DNA of 12,960 nucleotides. Source: TMP-86 sp031394735 (GTDB lineage: Bacteria > Pseudomonadota > Gammaproteobacteria > Steroidobacterales > Steroidobacteraceae). Below are positions 1 to 7,294 of this stretch, in pieces; positions within the stretch are counted from its first letter, which is position 1, and the number at the start of each line of letters is the position of its first letter. Below the pieces are notes generated by a model that was given only the letters and a program-made list of their open reading frames with translations, searched no databases and was not told the origin of the DNA. The stretch is taken from the NCBI GenBank assembly GCA_031394735.1, contig JANMXI010000222.1:1-12960 (forward strand), written 5' to 3'. A program made the translations under genes and the position numbers.

Positions 1-1216
1 CGGAAAAGAACTGCTTCTGGTAGTACCAACTCGGACCCCAGCTCAGCACATCACCGATGCTCAAGCCTTCGCCGCGCAGATGGCGGATCATGGTTTCCGG
101 CGATACTCCCTCGCTGGGCACTTGATAATGCAGGCATCCGCCGGCGTGAATGTGCGGATCTCCTGCGTACCATCCCCACTGCGTCGGATCGATCCAGCGC
201 TGCAGCTGCATCTCAAGCGTTTGATGCTGGTCGTCGACGCGGAATTTCTGTTTCACCGGCAAGTATTCGGGGCCGCGTCGGCCTTCGACGAGGTACTCGC
301 CATCCGGCAAGCGCAGCGTCTCGCCATCGCCGCGATAGACCTGCTCGTGAAAGCCCATGTCCGGCGCCAAACGCATGGCGAGCGGCGGATATACCTGACC
401 CCGCTCATCCCGAACCGTCAATGAGGCCATGCAGCCTCGGCCATCGGCATCGCGCACGCTCAAAGTCACGACGCGGGAGAGCCGTGCGTCGAATTCGAAA
501 CGCCGCGATGCAGTGCGCGGGGTCGCGCCCGATTTCGGAAACAGAGTCAACGTCAGTGCGCCATTGCGGCGCCCGGCATCACGACTGAACACCTGCAGCA
601 CCTGGTACTGCACCGGAAAGCCGGAAAGTGACATCGTCGGGACTTCCAAGCCATACGTTGACGACGGACTCGTCCCGTGCAGCTGCGCCATGAACCAAGC
701 TTTTTCAATGAGCGGCGCGGGGTTCAGCGTATCGAGCAGGAACGATCGCTGCGCCAGTCGCAAAGTGCCGGTGCCCGGCATCATCTGACCCGGGGTGGGT
801 GTGTAATACCAGCCATTCGAGACATTGATGGGGTCGGTGCGGCCTGTGGGGTTGTCCACCCGCACCAGGAACAGACGCCAGCCTTGTTCAATCAGTTCGC
901 CCCGTGCGCCACCCGCGGTGATGCCCAAATTACCTGTCGCCTCGATCGACAGATTGGCCAAGGTATAGCGATTCAAAATCGCCTCGACGGTCGCGATGGT
1001 GGTTGCGTCCCGCCCCCGAGCCAGGTGGACGATCTGCGCTGCGTCTTCAGGATTGAGGGGCGATCCCAGTGCAGCAAGAGCATCCACCGCACGCAACACT
1101 TCGGCGAAGTAGGGCTGCGCCGGCAGTCCGGATACTTCCGCGCCCCGACAAGGTAACAATCGCCCGGTGGCGAACATGCCAAGCCAGGCGAGCAATTCGC
1201 GGCGCGTCACCGACAC
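1..1216 (-). CDS. CehA/McbA-type PHP metallohydrolase, Tat-exported (partial, C-terminus outside window)
   Basis: The minus-strand frame is open from here to the left edge, about 405 residues, and runs out of the window before a stop. The start is GTG at 1216 or 1210; an in-frame TGA lies just upstream and a GAGAAG-like ribosome site precedes both, so I chose the longer. The N-terminus carries TRRELLAWLG, a twin-arginine export motif. Residues about 262-340 are beta-rich and resemble a carboxypeptidase-regulatory-like domain. Next comes WYAGDPHIHAGGCLHY with the metal-binding pair His355/His357, then GEGLSIGDVLSWGPSWYYQK. This HxH start of a PHP domain with the WGP.W.YQKQFF stretch is typical of CehA/McbA family proteins, some of which hydrolyse carbamates or amides. 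The remaining metal ligands would lie beyond the edge. It is divergent from the acyl-CoA ligase. Family fairly sure; substrate unknown. Confidence 0.8.
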   Translation of the reverse strand, partial: MSVTRRELLAWLGMFATGRLLPCRGAEVSGLPAQPYFAEVLRAVDALAALGSPLNPEDAAQIVHLARGRDATTIATVEAILNRYTLANLSIEATGNLGITAGGARGELIEQGWRLFLVRVDNPTGRTDPINVSNGWYYTPTPGQMMPGTGTLRLAQRSFLLDTLNPAPLIEKAWFMAQLHGTSPSSTYGLEVPTMSLSGFPVQYQVLQVFSRDAGRRNGALTLTLFPKSGATPRTASRRFEFDARLSRVVTLSVRDADGRGCMASLTVRDERGQVYPPLAMRLAPDMGFHEQVYRGDGETLRLPDGEYLVEGRRGPEYLPVKQKFRVDDQHQTLEMQLQRWIDPTQWGWYAGDPHIHAGGCLHYQVPSEGVSPETMIRHLRGEGLSIGDVLSWGPSWYYQKQFFS

Positions 1217-1382
1217 AGCACTTCTCGAATCACCAAAGTCGTCTCCACGCGTTCACGACGACTGGATTTTGTTCCCCGGCGGCGCACCCCCTATCCGCGC
1301 ACGGCAAGACAGGAGCAGCGAGACGCCTCGACCATTGCCATTTTCGGATATAGGGCGGACTCGCCATCCCTATGATCAAGCG
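1217..1382. other. Divergent intergenic region between hydrolase and acyl-CoA ligase
   Basis: This 166-base stretch separates two divergently transcribed genes and should hold both promoters. On the plus strand a TATGAT hexamer lies just before the ligase start. I see no convincing paired -35 and -10 elements, no strong inverted repeat and no RNA gene. The ligase frame stays open upstream through this region, but the protein family's N-terminus fits the ATG at 1383. Confidence 0.5.
1371..1376 (+). promoter_or_regulatory. Candidate -10 element (TATGAT) for a leaderless acyl-CoA ligase transcript
   Basis: TATGAT matches the TATAAT consensus at five of six positions. It ends six bases before the ATG at 1383, which has no recognisable Shine-Dalgarno sequence. 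Transcription starting about seven bases downstream would begin at the start codon itself. No good -35 hexamer is visible at 16-18 bases, so this is weak evidence. Confidence 0.25.
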
Positions 1383-2942
1383 ATGAATTCTGAGCCGCGT
1401 CGATCCCTCGGCAAATTTACGGTGGGCGGCATCCTGGCAAGCGCGGCTGCACGCTTGCCAAACCGCGAAGCACTCCTGTGTGCGGGAACCGGCCGGCGCT
1501 TTACCTTCAGGCAAATGAATGAGCGCTCCAACCGACTGGCAAACGCCCTCACGGCGTTGCCGCTTGAGCGCGGCTCGGTCGTAGCCTTCATTTGCTCCAA
1601 TCGCGCCGAGATACTCGAGATCTACGCGGCGATCGCGAAATCCGGTCTCGTAGGTCTGCCGCTCAATTACCGCCTCGCCCCCGCGGAACTGGAGTCACTG
1701 ATCAACGCGATCGGTGCCGTCGCCCTATTTTGTGAGGCCCGATTCGGCGGTGTCCTCGGTTATCTGGAAGAACACTGTCCGGCGCTTGCGCACACGATTT
1801 GGATCGGTGACCGGCCGCCCGATTCGTGCAAACGCTATGAAGATCTCCTGTCACTGTCACCGCCCACCGCACCTGAGGTGGACATCGATGAACACGCGCC
1901 CTACTACTTCAATCTGACCTCTGGGACAACGGGCCTTCCGAAGGCTTACGTTCTCACTCAATATTCGGCCAGCGCTCTGTTGGGCGGGGTGGTGTCGCAG
2001 GACGTCCGCGCGGACGATGTCAGTCTCGTTGTGTTCCCGGTGTTCGGGCGGGTGGGATTTGCCAATCTCATACTCGCCATTACGATGGGAGCGCGCAGCA
2101 TCATGGTCAACTTCGATGCCGAAGCGACGCTGCGATTGATACAGGAGGAATCGGTCACAGTCGTCTGGTTGGTCCCGACGATGGCGGCCCTGCTGCTGCA
2201 GCTTCCGGACCTTGATACTCACCGACTGGATTCTCTGCGGCACATCGGCTTCGTCGGCTCCATGTTGCCAGCAACCCTGCGTGAACAAGCGACGCAGCGC
2301 CTGTGTCCGAATATCTACGAGGGTTACGGGTTGCAGGAATCCGGCATGCTGACCATGAGCACGCCGACGGACCGCCGGCGCGCGCCGGATTCGGTGGGAA
2401 AACCCGTGTTGTTCGCCGAGGTACGCGTGGTCGACCCGCTGGGCAACCCGGTTGCAGTCGGGGAGATCGGCGAGATCATAGGTCGCTCGCCCCATTGCAT
2501 CACCGAGTATTATCAAAGCCCGGCGAAGAACGCCGAGGCATTTCGCAAGGGCTGGTTTCATTCCGGCGATCTCGGCCGCTTCGATGCTGACGGCTATCTT
2601 TATATCTGCGGCCGCGTCAAGGACATGATCATTTCGGGCGGTCAAAACGTGCACTCTGCCGAAATCGAGGCGGCTCTCATGAATCTCCGCGGAATCGTGG
2701 ATTGCGCCGTGGTGGGGCTTCCGCACGAGATCTGGGGTGAGGTGGTCACCGCGGTGATTGTTACGATCGAAGGGGCATCACTCAGTGCCGTTCAAGTGCA
2801 GGACTTCTGCCGCACGACTCTCGCCAGCTTCAAGGTGCCGAGAATCGTGCTGTTTAAAATGGAGCCGTTGCCGCGGACGCCTACCGGAAAGGTACAGAAG
2901 TTTCGTCTCGTCGAGCGCTATCGAGCTATTGCACCGGCCTGA
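1383..2942 (+). CDS. Acyl-CoA synthetase (AMP-forming, ANL superfamily)
   Basis: A 519-residue class I adenylate-forming enzyme, the usual length for acyl-CoA ligases. It would activate a carboxylic acid with ATP to an acyl-adenylate and then an acyl-CoA in the cytoplasm. Visible motifs in order: phosphate loop TSGTTGLPK at 179-187 (followed by Ala where Gly is common), YGLQES at 315-320, GWFHSGDLG at 390-398 with the ribose-binding Asp396, the hinge segment GRVKDMIISGGQNV at 410-423, and the C-terminal catalytic Lys503 in PTGKVQKF. The loop that often reads P-x-F-H is PVFGRVG here. The ATG at 1383 was chosen because it begins the family's N-terminal domain; longer frames run into the divergent gene. 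The 3' end overlaps the convergent DUF35 gene by 17 bases. The nearby SDR, thiolase-like and DUF35 genes suggest a steroid, terpenoid or branched side-chain acid, but the substrate cannot be read from sequence. Confidence 0.92.
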   Translation: MNSEPRRSLGKFTVGGILASAAARLPNREALLCAGTGRRFTFRQMNERSNRLANALTALPLERGSVVAFICSNRAEILEIYAAIAKSGLVGLPLNYRLAPAELESLINAIGAVALFCEARFGGVLGYLEEHCPALAHTIWIGDRPPDSCKRYEDLLSLSPPTAPEVDIDEHAPYYFNLTSGTTGLPKAYVLTQYSASALLGGVVSQDVRADDVSLVVFPVFGRVGFANLILAITMGARSIMVNFDAEATLRLIQEESVTVVWLVPTMAALLLQLPDLDTHRLDSLRHIGFVGSMLPATLREQATQRLCPNIYEGYGLQESGMLTMSTPTDRRRAPDSVGKPVLFAEVRVVDPLGNPVAVGEIGEIIGRSPHCITEYYQSPAKNAEAFRKGWFHSGDLGRFDADGYLYICGRVKDMIISGGQNVHSAEIEAALMNLRGIVDCAVVGLPHEIWGEVVTAVIVTIEGASLSAVQVQDFCRTTLASFKVPRIVLFKMEPLPRTPTGKVQKFRLVERYRAIAPA

Positions 2943-3306
2943 ACATCGGCACCGGAGCACCTGATTCGTCGGCACGGAAAACCAATTCGACACGCTGACC
3001 GATGCAAACTGACTCGAGCGATGGGCTGTCAACGATCCACGTCATCATCGTCGGACCTTCATCGAGCGTCACGTACGCCATGACGAAGGGCACCTCGATG
3101 CGTCTTTGAATGCTAAATGAGTAGATGGAGCCCAGCCCGCTGCTCACCTTCCAATCCGTGTTGGCGCTGAAACAGAAAGGGCAAATCGTCCGCGGATAGT
3201 AGTGCGGCTCACCGCAGTCCCTGCACGTCTTCAACAGCAGACGGCCCTCCGCCGCCGCACGCCTGACGGGCTCTATTTCGGGATTCCAGTTCGGTTGGGA
3301 CGACAT
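2926..3306 (-). CDS. DUF35 zinc-ribbon/OB-fold acyl-CoA-associated protein
   Basis: A 126-residue protein with an N-terminal rubredoxin-like zinc ribbon (Cys28-x2-Cys31, Cys42-x2-Cys45) followed by a beta-rich OB-fold segment (about 55-120, with GSIYSFSIQRR and PFVMAYVTLDEGP). This is the standard DUF35 arrangement. Such proteins form complexes with thiolase-fold enzymes or acyl-CoA hydratases; the best known is the Ltp2-ChsH2 retro-aldolase of steroid side-chain degradation, where the DUF35 domain is needed for activity. The gene begins three bases after the stop of the thiolase-like gene, which supports a direct partnership. It is the last gene of the minus-strand operon and its stop lies inside the 3' end of the convergent ligase gene. 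Role as aldolase partner is inferred from context. Confidence 0.9.
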   Translation of the reverse strand: MSSQPNWNPEIEPVRRAAAEGRLLLKTCRDCGEPHYYPRTICPFCFSANTDWKVSSGLGSIYSFSIQRRIEVPFVMAYVTLDEGPTMMTWIVDSPSLESVCIGQRVELVFRADESGAPVPMFRPVQ

Positions 3307-3309
3307 CAG

Positions 3310-4482
3310 TCAAAGCCTCTCGAGGATCAATGTGCCCGATGCATGGCGCGTACCGAGCGATCCGCCCGTGCCATGGGCCAACGCCAGGTTGCAACTGGGC
3401 ACCTGCACCTGCGGATGCGCCTCACCACGCAGTTGCCGAACCGCCTCGATGACTTTGGTCATGCCACCGCGGTTTCCGGGATGGTTGCTGCACAGGCCGC
3501 CGCCATCGGTGTTGAACGGCAGTCGACCTACCCCTGAAATCAGGTTTCCATCCGCCACGAAGGATCCACCGCGGCCCTTCTCGCAGAAGCCGAGGTCCTC
3601 CAGCTGGATCACCACCGTGATGGTGAAACTGTCGTAGACGGACACGTACTGGATGTCCGCCGGCGTGACGCCCGCTTCCGCAAACGCCCGTGGACCGCTG
3701 AGCCGCGCGGCCGACCAGGTGAGATCAACCCTGCCGCCATTCAAGTGTTTCACAGCCTCGCCGGTCCCGCGAACCTTGATCAGCGGACGCTTGAGACTGC
3801 GGGCAACCTCCGGGCTCACCACCAACAGCGCACCGCCGCCGTCGCTGACAACGCAGCAATCGAGCTTGTGAAGCGGATCCGCGATCATCGGCGAATTGAC
3901 AACCTCTTCCACCGTCACGACATTGCGCAGCATGGCGTGCGGGTTGTACTGCGCATGATGCGACGCCGCCACCTTGACCCAGGCGAGTTGCTCGCTGGTG
4001 GTGCCGAATTCGTACATATGGCGTTTCGCCGCCATGGCATACGTATTCGCAACGCTGTGCCGATACGGGTTCTCGAAAGGCACCTCGGGGACATTCGGAC
4101 CAAACAGAATCTTCAGCGACTCATCCGGCGGCGCCCGCTCGGCACGCGGCCGACCCGCGCAGGTGATCAGTGCCACCGTGCATTTGCCGGCTGCAATCGC
4201 CGCCGCCGCATGAGCAACGGCCAGCACGTAGGACGAACCGCCGGTATCCGTGGAGTCAACGTAGCCGGCTTGCAGTCCCATGTACTCCATCATGGAAATC
4301 GGCCCCAACCCCGGCGCGTCGCCGGAACAGAAATAGCCGTCGACGTCGCGGTGACTCAGGCCCGCGTCATCCAAGGCGCCTTTGGCCACTTCGGCATGCA
4401 ACTGTGCGAGCGATTTATCATCCGCCTTGCGGGTCGGATGCTCATAGGCACCGGCAATGAACGCAGTCCCGTTGAGGCTCAT
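3310..4482 (-). CDS. Thiolase-fold lipid-transfer-like protein, probable DUF35-dependent aldolase
   Basis: A 390-residue member of the SCP2-thiolase/lipid-transfer-protein branch of thiolases. The usual nucleophile segment reads DTGGSS at 79-84, with Ser where thiolases have Cys. The C-terminal Cys motif is also replaced (GTGGSLG at 371-377). YDSFT at 283-287 and GGGLCSNHPG at 327-336, with His334, are characteristic of this branch. Without the cysteines it is unlikely to do classical thiolysis. Homologues paired with DUF35 proteins, such as Ltp2, cleave beta-hydroxyacyl-CoAs by retro-aldol reaction, which is the best guess here. The ATG at 4482 overlaps the SDR stop as ATGA, implying coupled translation. 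The frame is open upstream to 4863, but that part is antisense-free shadow inside the SDR gene, and the family N-terminus fits MSLNGTAFIAG. Confidence 0.88.
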   Translation of the reverse strand: MSLNGTAFIAGAYEHPTRKADDKSLAQLHAEVAKGALDDAGLSHRDVDGYFCSGDAPGLGPISMMEYMGLQAGYVDSTDTGGSSYVLAVAHAAAAIAAGKCTVALITCAGRPRAERAPPDESLKILFGPNVPEVPFENPYRHSVANTYAMAAKRHMYEFGTTSEQLAWVKVAASHHAQYNPHAMLRNVVTVEEVVNSPMIADPLHKLDCCVVSDGGGALLVVSPEVARSLKRPLIKVRGTGEAVKHLNGGRVDLTWSAARLSGPRAFAEAGVTPADIQYVSVYDSFTITVVIQLEDLGFCEKGRGGSFVADGNLISGVGRLPFNTDGGGLCSNHPGNRGGMTKVIEAVRQLRGEAHPQVQVPSCNLALAHGTGGSLGTRHASGTLILERL

Positions 4483-5393
4483 GCCAACAGTCCCAGGTAG
4501 CGTAAGCGGCCATCCAGATCGCCGACCGGGCTCGGATCGACCGGCTTCGCCTGATCCATCCGGCCGAAGCGCAGGAACGCCTCGGCCACCATCTCGGGCG
4601 TCACAGGTTGCCTCGGGTCGAATTGAACACCTTGGCTTTCGAACATCTGCACCCGCGAAAAGTAGCCGGCGATGGCCGACACGATCAACGCCGTTTCCTC
4701 GCAGTGTTCGCTGCACATCCAGGCAACGGCGGGCGAAATGAGGTCGGAGCGCATGTGACTTGCATGCCCCGGCGCGACCAGCGATTCGGTCATGCGCGTC
4801 ACCGCCGAAGGGGCAATCGCATTGATGAGAACGTTGTTCTTGGCGCCCTCGCGCGCCAGGCAATTCATGAACCCGAGCACCGCCATCTTGGCGGCGCCGT
4901 AATTGGCTTGGCCGAAACCGCCGCTATAGCCGATGACGGAGGTGGTCACGACGATGCGGCCATACTTCTGCTCATTCATCAAGGCCCAGGCCGCCTTCGT
5001 ACAATTGACGGTCCCATACAGGTGAACATCGATGACCGAATGGAAGTCCTCGAGAGCCATCTTGGCAAAGGATTTATCGCGAAGGATACCGGCGTTGTTG
5101 ACGAGGATATCCAGCCGACCATAGGTCTCGACAGCCGTGCGCACCATCCGAGCGGCGCCGTCGGCATCGGCAACACTATCCTGGTTCGCCGTCGCCTCGC
5201 CCCCCGCCGCGCGGATATCGTCAACCACGCGCTGCGCCACGGAACCGTCGGCAGCCGTTCCATTGAGGGTTGCGCCGGGATCATTGACGATGACTTTGGC
5301 GCCACTGCGGGCGAGCAGGAGCGCATGCTCGCGTCCAAGCCCGCCGCCGGCACCGGTCACAATCGCCACGCGGCCATCAAATCGGATTGGCAT
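4479..5393 (-). CDS. SDR family (3R)-hydroxyacyl-CoA dehydrogenase-like enzyme (MFE-2/HSD17B4 type)
   Basis: A 304-residue classical-type short-chain dehydrogenase. The Rossmann motif TGAGGGLG is at 13-20, with Asp38 in VNDPG suggesting NAD preference. NNAG is at 99-102, and the catalytic triad is Ser152, Tyr165 and Lys169 (YGAAK). The run GGFGQANYGAAK and the 300-residue length with a C-terminal extension resemble the dehydrogenase domain of peroxisomal multifunctional enzyme 2 and its bacterial relatives, which oxidise 3-hydroxyacyl-CoAs. It is the first gene of a three-gene minus operon: its stop overlaps the thiolase-like start by four bases. An AGGGA ribosome site lies eight bases before the ATG. 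It likely supplies or removes the beta-hydroxyacyl-CoA handled by the next enzyme. Exact substrate unknown. Confidence 0.92.
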   Translation of the reverse strand: MPIRFDGRVAIVTGAGGGLGREHALLLARSGAKVIVNDPGATLNGTAADGSVAQRVVDDIRAAGGEATANQDSVADADGAARMVRTAVETYGRLDILVNNAGILRDKSFAKMALEDFHSVIDVHLYGTVNCTKAAWALMNEQKYGRIVVTTSVIGYSGGFGQANYGAAKMAVLGFMNCLAREGAKNNVLINAIAPSAVTRMTESLVAPGHASHMRSDLISPAVAWMCSEHCEETALIVSAIAGYFSRVQMFESQGVQFDPRQPVTPEMVAEAFLRFGRMDQAKPVDPSPVGDLDGRLRYLGLLA

Positions 5394-5560
5394 CGATGAT
5401 CCCTACTTTTCGCAAAAAAACGTATCGGCCGTCATGCTAGGCGCGTGCACCAGCCGCATCTATCCGAGAGTGGCAAGTCGACCCCGATTGCCGCTAGCGG
5501 ACGTCCCCACGGTGGCGCCCGCCTACACTCAACCGAACACGCGAGTTGAGGAATCAGCGC
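5394..5560. other. Divergent intergenic region between CoA operon and amine dehydrogenase operon
   Basis: This 167-base stretch separates two divergent operons and must contain both promoters or a shared control site. It holds CCGCTAGCGG, a perfect 10-base palindrome (5491-5500), overlapping GGACGTCC, a perfect 8-base palindrome (5499-5506), about 55-70 bases before the amine dehydrogenase start. A run of seven A (5414-5420 region) lies near the SDR start. I found no convincing sigma-70 hexamer pair on either strand. Confidence 0.5.
5491..5506. promoter_or_regulatory. Overlapping palindromes, possible operator
   Basis: CCGCTAGCGG and GGACGTCC are each exact inverted repeats and share two bases. 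They sit in the only sizeable divergent gap, upstream of the amine dehydrogenase operon. Short palindromes occur by chance in GC-rich DNA, so operator function is only a suggestion. Confidence 0.2.
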
Positions 5561-6736
5561 ATGAGGTACGGTTCAATTTTCAGATCTCTGCGGATCATGG
5601 CCGCCGGCATCACCGCTTGCCTGCCGGCGCTGGTCTACGGCGCCTCGCCGACGTTGCCGGAGCCGACGCGTAACATCCGCCTGCCCGACAAGCCTGCGGC
5701 GGCACACTGGGTGTGGATCATCGACTACCAGGGAGCCAACTATGGCCGGGCGGTGCTCTACAATGCCGACACTGCCGATGTGCTGGGCATGGTGGACACC
5801 GGCTGGGAGGGCGGGAGTCTGGTTTGGTCCGACAAAGAGATCTACAACGCGGCAATGTTCATGTCGCGCGGTTTTCGGGGTCAACGGACGGACGTGGTCA
5901 CCACGTTCGATTCTCACACCTTGAATCCGTTACGCGAGGTGATCGTACCGTCCAAGACGATTCGCGGCTTTCAGGACATCAATCACTTCGCGCTTACCGA
6001 CGACAAGCGCTTCATGATGATGCAGTTCGTCACGCCGGCATCCTCGATCGGCGTGGTGGACATCAAGGCCAACCAGTACATCGGTGAAATTGAAACCTCG
6101 GGTTGCATCAATGCAATGCCGGCGGGCAACCGCACCTTTTTTGCACTCTGTGGCGATGGCAGCGCATTGCGCATCACGCTGGATGACGCGGGTCGTGAAG
6201 CCTCCCGGCAACGCTATCCCAAGCTGTTCGACCCTGACGCCGACCCATTGCACGAGTCGGGCATTCGCTCCGGCAATATGTGGTACTTCGTGTCACACCT
6301 CGGCCAGATTCATCCGGTCGACGTCTCCGGCGCGGACTTCAAGTTTCTCCCGACCTGGTCGGTCGCCAGCAAGGACGGCGATATGACCTGGATCCCGGGG
6401 CAGCCATCGCAAACGCTCGCGATTCATGATCGGAAACAGACGCTGTATGTGCTGATGCAGCGCTCGACACTGAAACCAAAGACAAGCGGTTCGGATTTTC
6501 ACCGTCAAATGGGTACCGAAGCATGGGCGTTTGATCTCGGGACGAAGAAGCTCCTGCAGCGAATCAAACTCAAGAATCCGACCGACTCCATTGCCATCAG
6601 TCAGGACGATTCACCCCTGCTGTACGCAACCTCGGGGTTCTACGCAATGTTTACCATTCAGGACGCGAAGACGGCGAAATTGCTGTGGAGCATTCCCTTC
6701 CCCAGCATTCCCACCGTCATTCAACCCGTCAACTAG
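5561..6736 (+). CDS. aauB: TTQ amine dehydrogenase heavy (alpha) chain
   Basis: A 391-residue precursor of the amine dehydrogenase large subunit, a periplasmic seven-bladed beta-propeller that binds the TTQ-bearing light chain and shapes the substrate channel. The first about 28 residues form a Sec-type signal (hydrophobic core IMAAGITACLPALVYG). After it come propeller-like strands, for example ADTADVLGMVDTGW (69-82) and EAWAFDLGTKKLLQRI (320-335). The pair Cys182/Cys197 (GC...LCGDG) matches the conserved intrachain disulfide of methylamine dehydrogenase heavy chains. The ATG at 5561 is preferred over a TTG 15 bases upstream because a GAGG ribosome site sits nine bases before it. The next gene starts three bases after its stop. 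The B-E-D-A gene order agrees with the mau and aau clusters. Whether the substrate is an aromatic, aliphatic or other amine cannot be told. Confidence 0.9.
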   Translation: MRYGSIFRSLRIMAAGITACLPALVYGASPTLPEPTRNIRLPDKPAAAHWVWIIDYQGANYGRAVLYNADTADVLGMVDTGWEGGSLVWSDKEIYNAAMFMSRGFRGQRTDVVTTFDSHTLNPLREVIVPSKTIRGFQDINHFALTDDKRFMMMQFVTPASSIGVVDIKANQYIGEIETSGCINAMPAGNRTFFALCGDGSALRITLDDAGREASRQRYPKLFDPDADPLHESGIRSGNMWYFVSHLGQIHPVDVSGADFKFLPTWSVASKDGDMTWIPGQPSQTLAIHDRKQTLYVLMQRSTLKPKTSGSDFHRQMGTEAWAFDLGTKKLLQRIKLKNPTDSIAISQDDSPLLYATSGFYAMFTIQDAKTAKLLWSIPFPSIPTVIQPVN

Positions 6737-6739
6737 GCG

Positions 6740-7294
6740 ATGTCAATGGTCCTGGACCCTACCATCACCCTGACACTGCGCATGGCATTTGCGCTGCTGT
6801 TCTCCGCAGCACTGACACACAAGCTGTCGAATGCCGCGCAGTTTCGGCGCACGCTGGCCGGATATCTTCGCGGCTTTGGGATCAATTGGAGCGGCATCGA
6901 ATGGCTGTTGCTCGCATCCCTCGTCGTTCTGGAGATTGCATTGATTGCGGCCTGTGCATTGCCGACCACGCAAACGGCAGCCGCGCTGCTGACCGGCGGG
7001 ACGCTGCTTCTGTACGCATTCGCCATGACGGTGAACCTCATTCGGGGAAACGACTTGCTCGATTGCGGCTGTACGTGGGGAAGCCGGCGCCAGAGCGTGC
7101 GTCCGGCACTGATCATCCGCAACGTTTTGCTGGCAGCGGCGGCGTTCACGCTGGCCCTCCCCGTCGCCAATCGCGACCTTGCCGCCGCAGACGTCGTGTC
7201 GATCATCCTGGCGACATTGACGGCCATTCTGCTGTATGGCGCTGCCAATCGACTTCTCACGTTTGAAGATTCACCCGCGGAGCAACCCTTATGA
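6740..7294 (+). CDS. mauE: MauE-type membrane protein for light-chain maturation
   Basis: A 184-residue inner-membrane protein with about four or five hydrophobic segments (about 10-30, 55-75, 80-102, 124-145, 152-170). In the mau system MauE is required, with MauD, for the disulfide-rich light chain to fold and accumulate in the periplasm. It is related to DoxX-like redox proteins. The Cys109-Gly-Cys111 pair in LLDCGCTWGS is the likely redox site that would exchange electrons with MauD. It starts three bases after the heavy-chain stop, and its own stop overlaps the mauD start as ATGA. Position between heavy chain and mauD is the strongest support, since the sequence itself is weakly conserved. 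Confidence 0.85.
   Translation: MSMVLDPTITLTLRMAFALLFSAALTHKLSNAAQFRRTLAGYLRGFGINWSGIEWLLLASLVVLEIALIAACALPTTQTAAALLTGGTLLLYAFAMTVNLIRGNDLLDCGCTWGSRRQSVRPALIIRNVLLAAAAFTLALPVANRDLAAADVVSIILATLTAILLYGAANRLLTFEDSPAEQPL

Noticed and set aside
80..1156. Three plus-strand open frames covering much of the left end
   Set aside because: The minus strand has one continuous frame through the whole stretch with a Tat motif and a PHP HxH motif; the plus frames give Arg-rich, low-complexity products without motifs.
1167..1382. 72-residue N-terminal extension of the acyl-CoA ligase
   Set aside because: It would start inside the divergent hydrolase gene and adds residues not seen in the family; the ATG at 1383 fits the usual N-terminus.
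1857..2726. 289-residue minus-strand open frame inside the acyl-CoA ligase
   Set aside because: The plus frame carries every adenylate-forming motif; the opposite frame is His- and Arg-rich and lacks any recognisable domain.
3745..4500. 251-residue plus-strand open frame opposite the thiolase-like gene
   Set aside because: Arg- and His-rich product with no motif, against a clear family member on the minus strand.
4483..4863. 127-residue upstream extension of the thiolase-like protein
   Set aside because: It lies wholly within the SDR coding region in another frame; the ATGA overlap and family N-terminus support the start at 4482.
4608..5399. 263-residue plus-strand open frame opposite the SDR gene
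   Set aside because: The SDR frame has a full set of cofactor and catalytic motifs. The plus frame is a GC-driven shadow.
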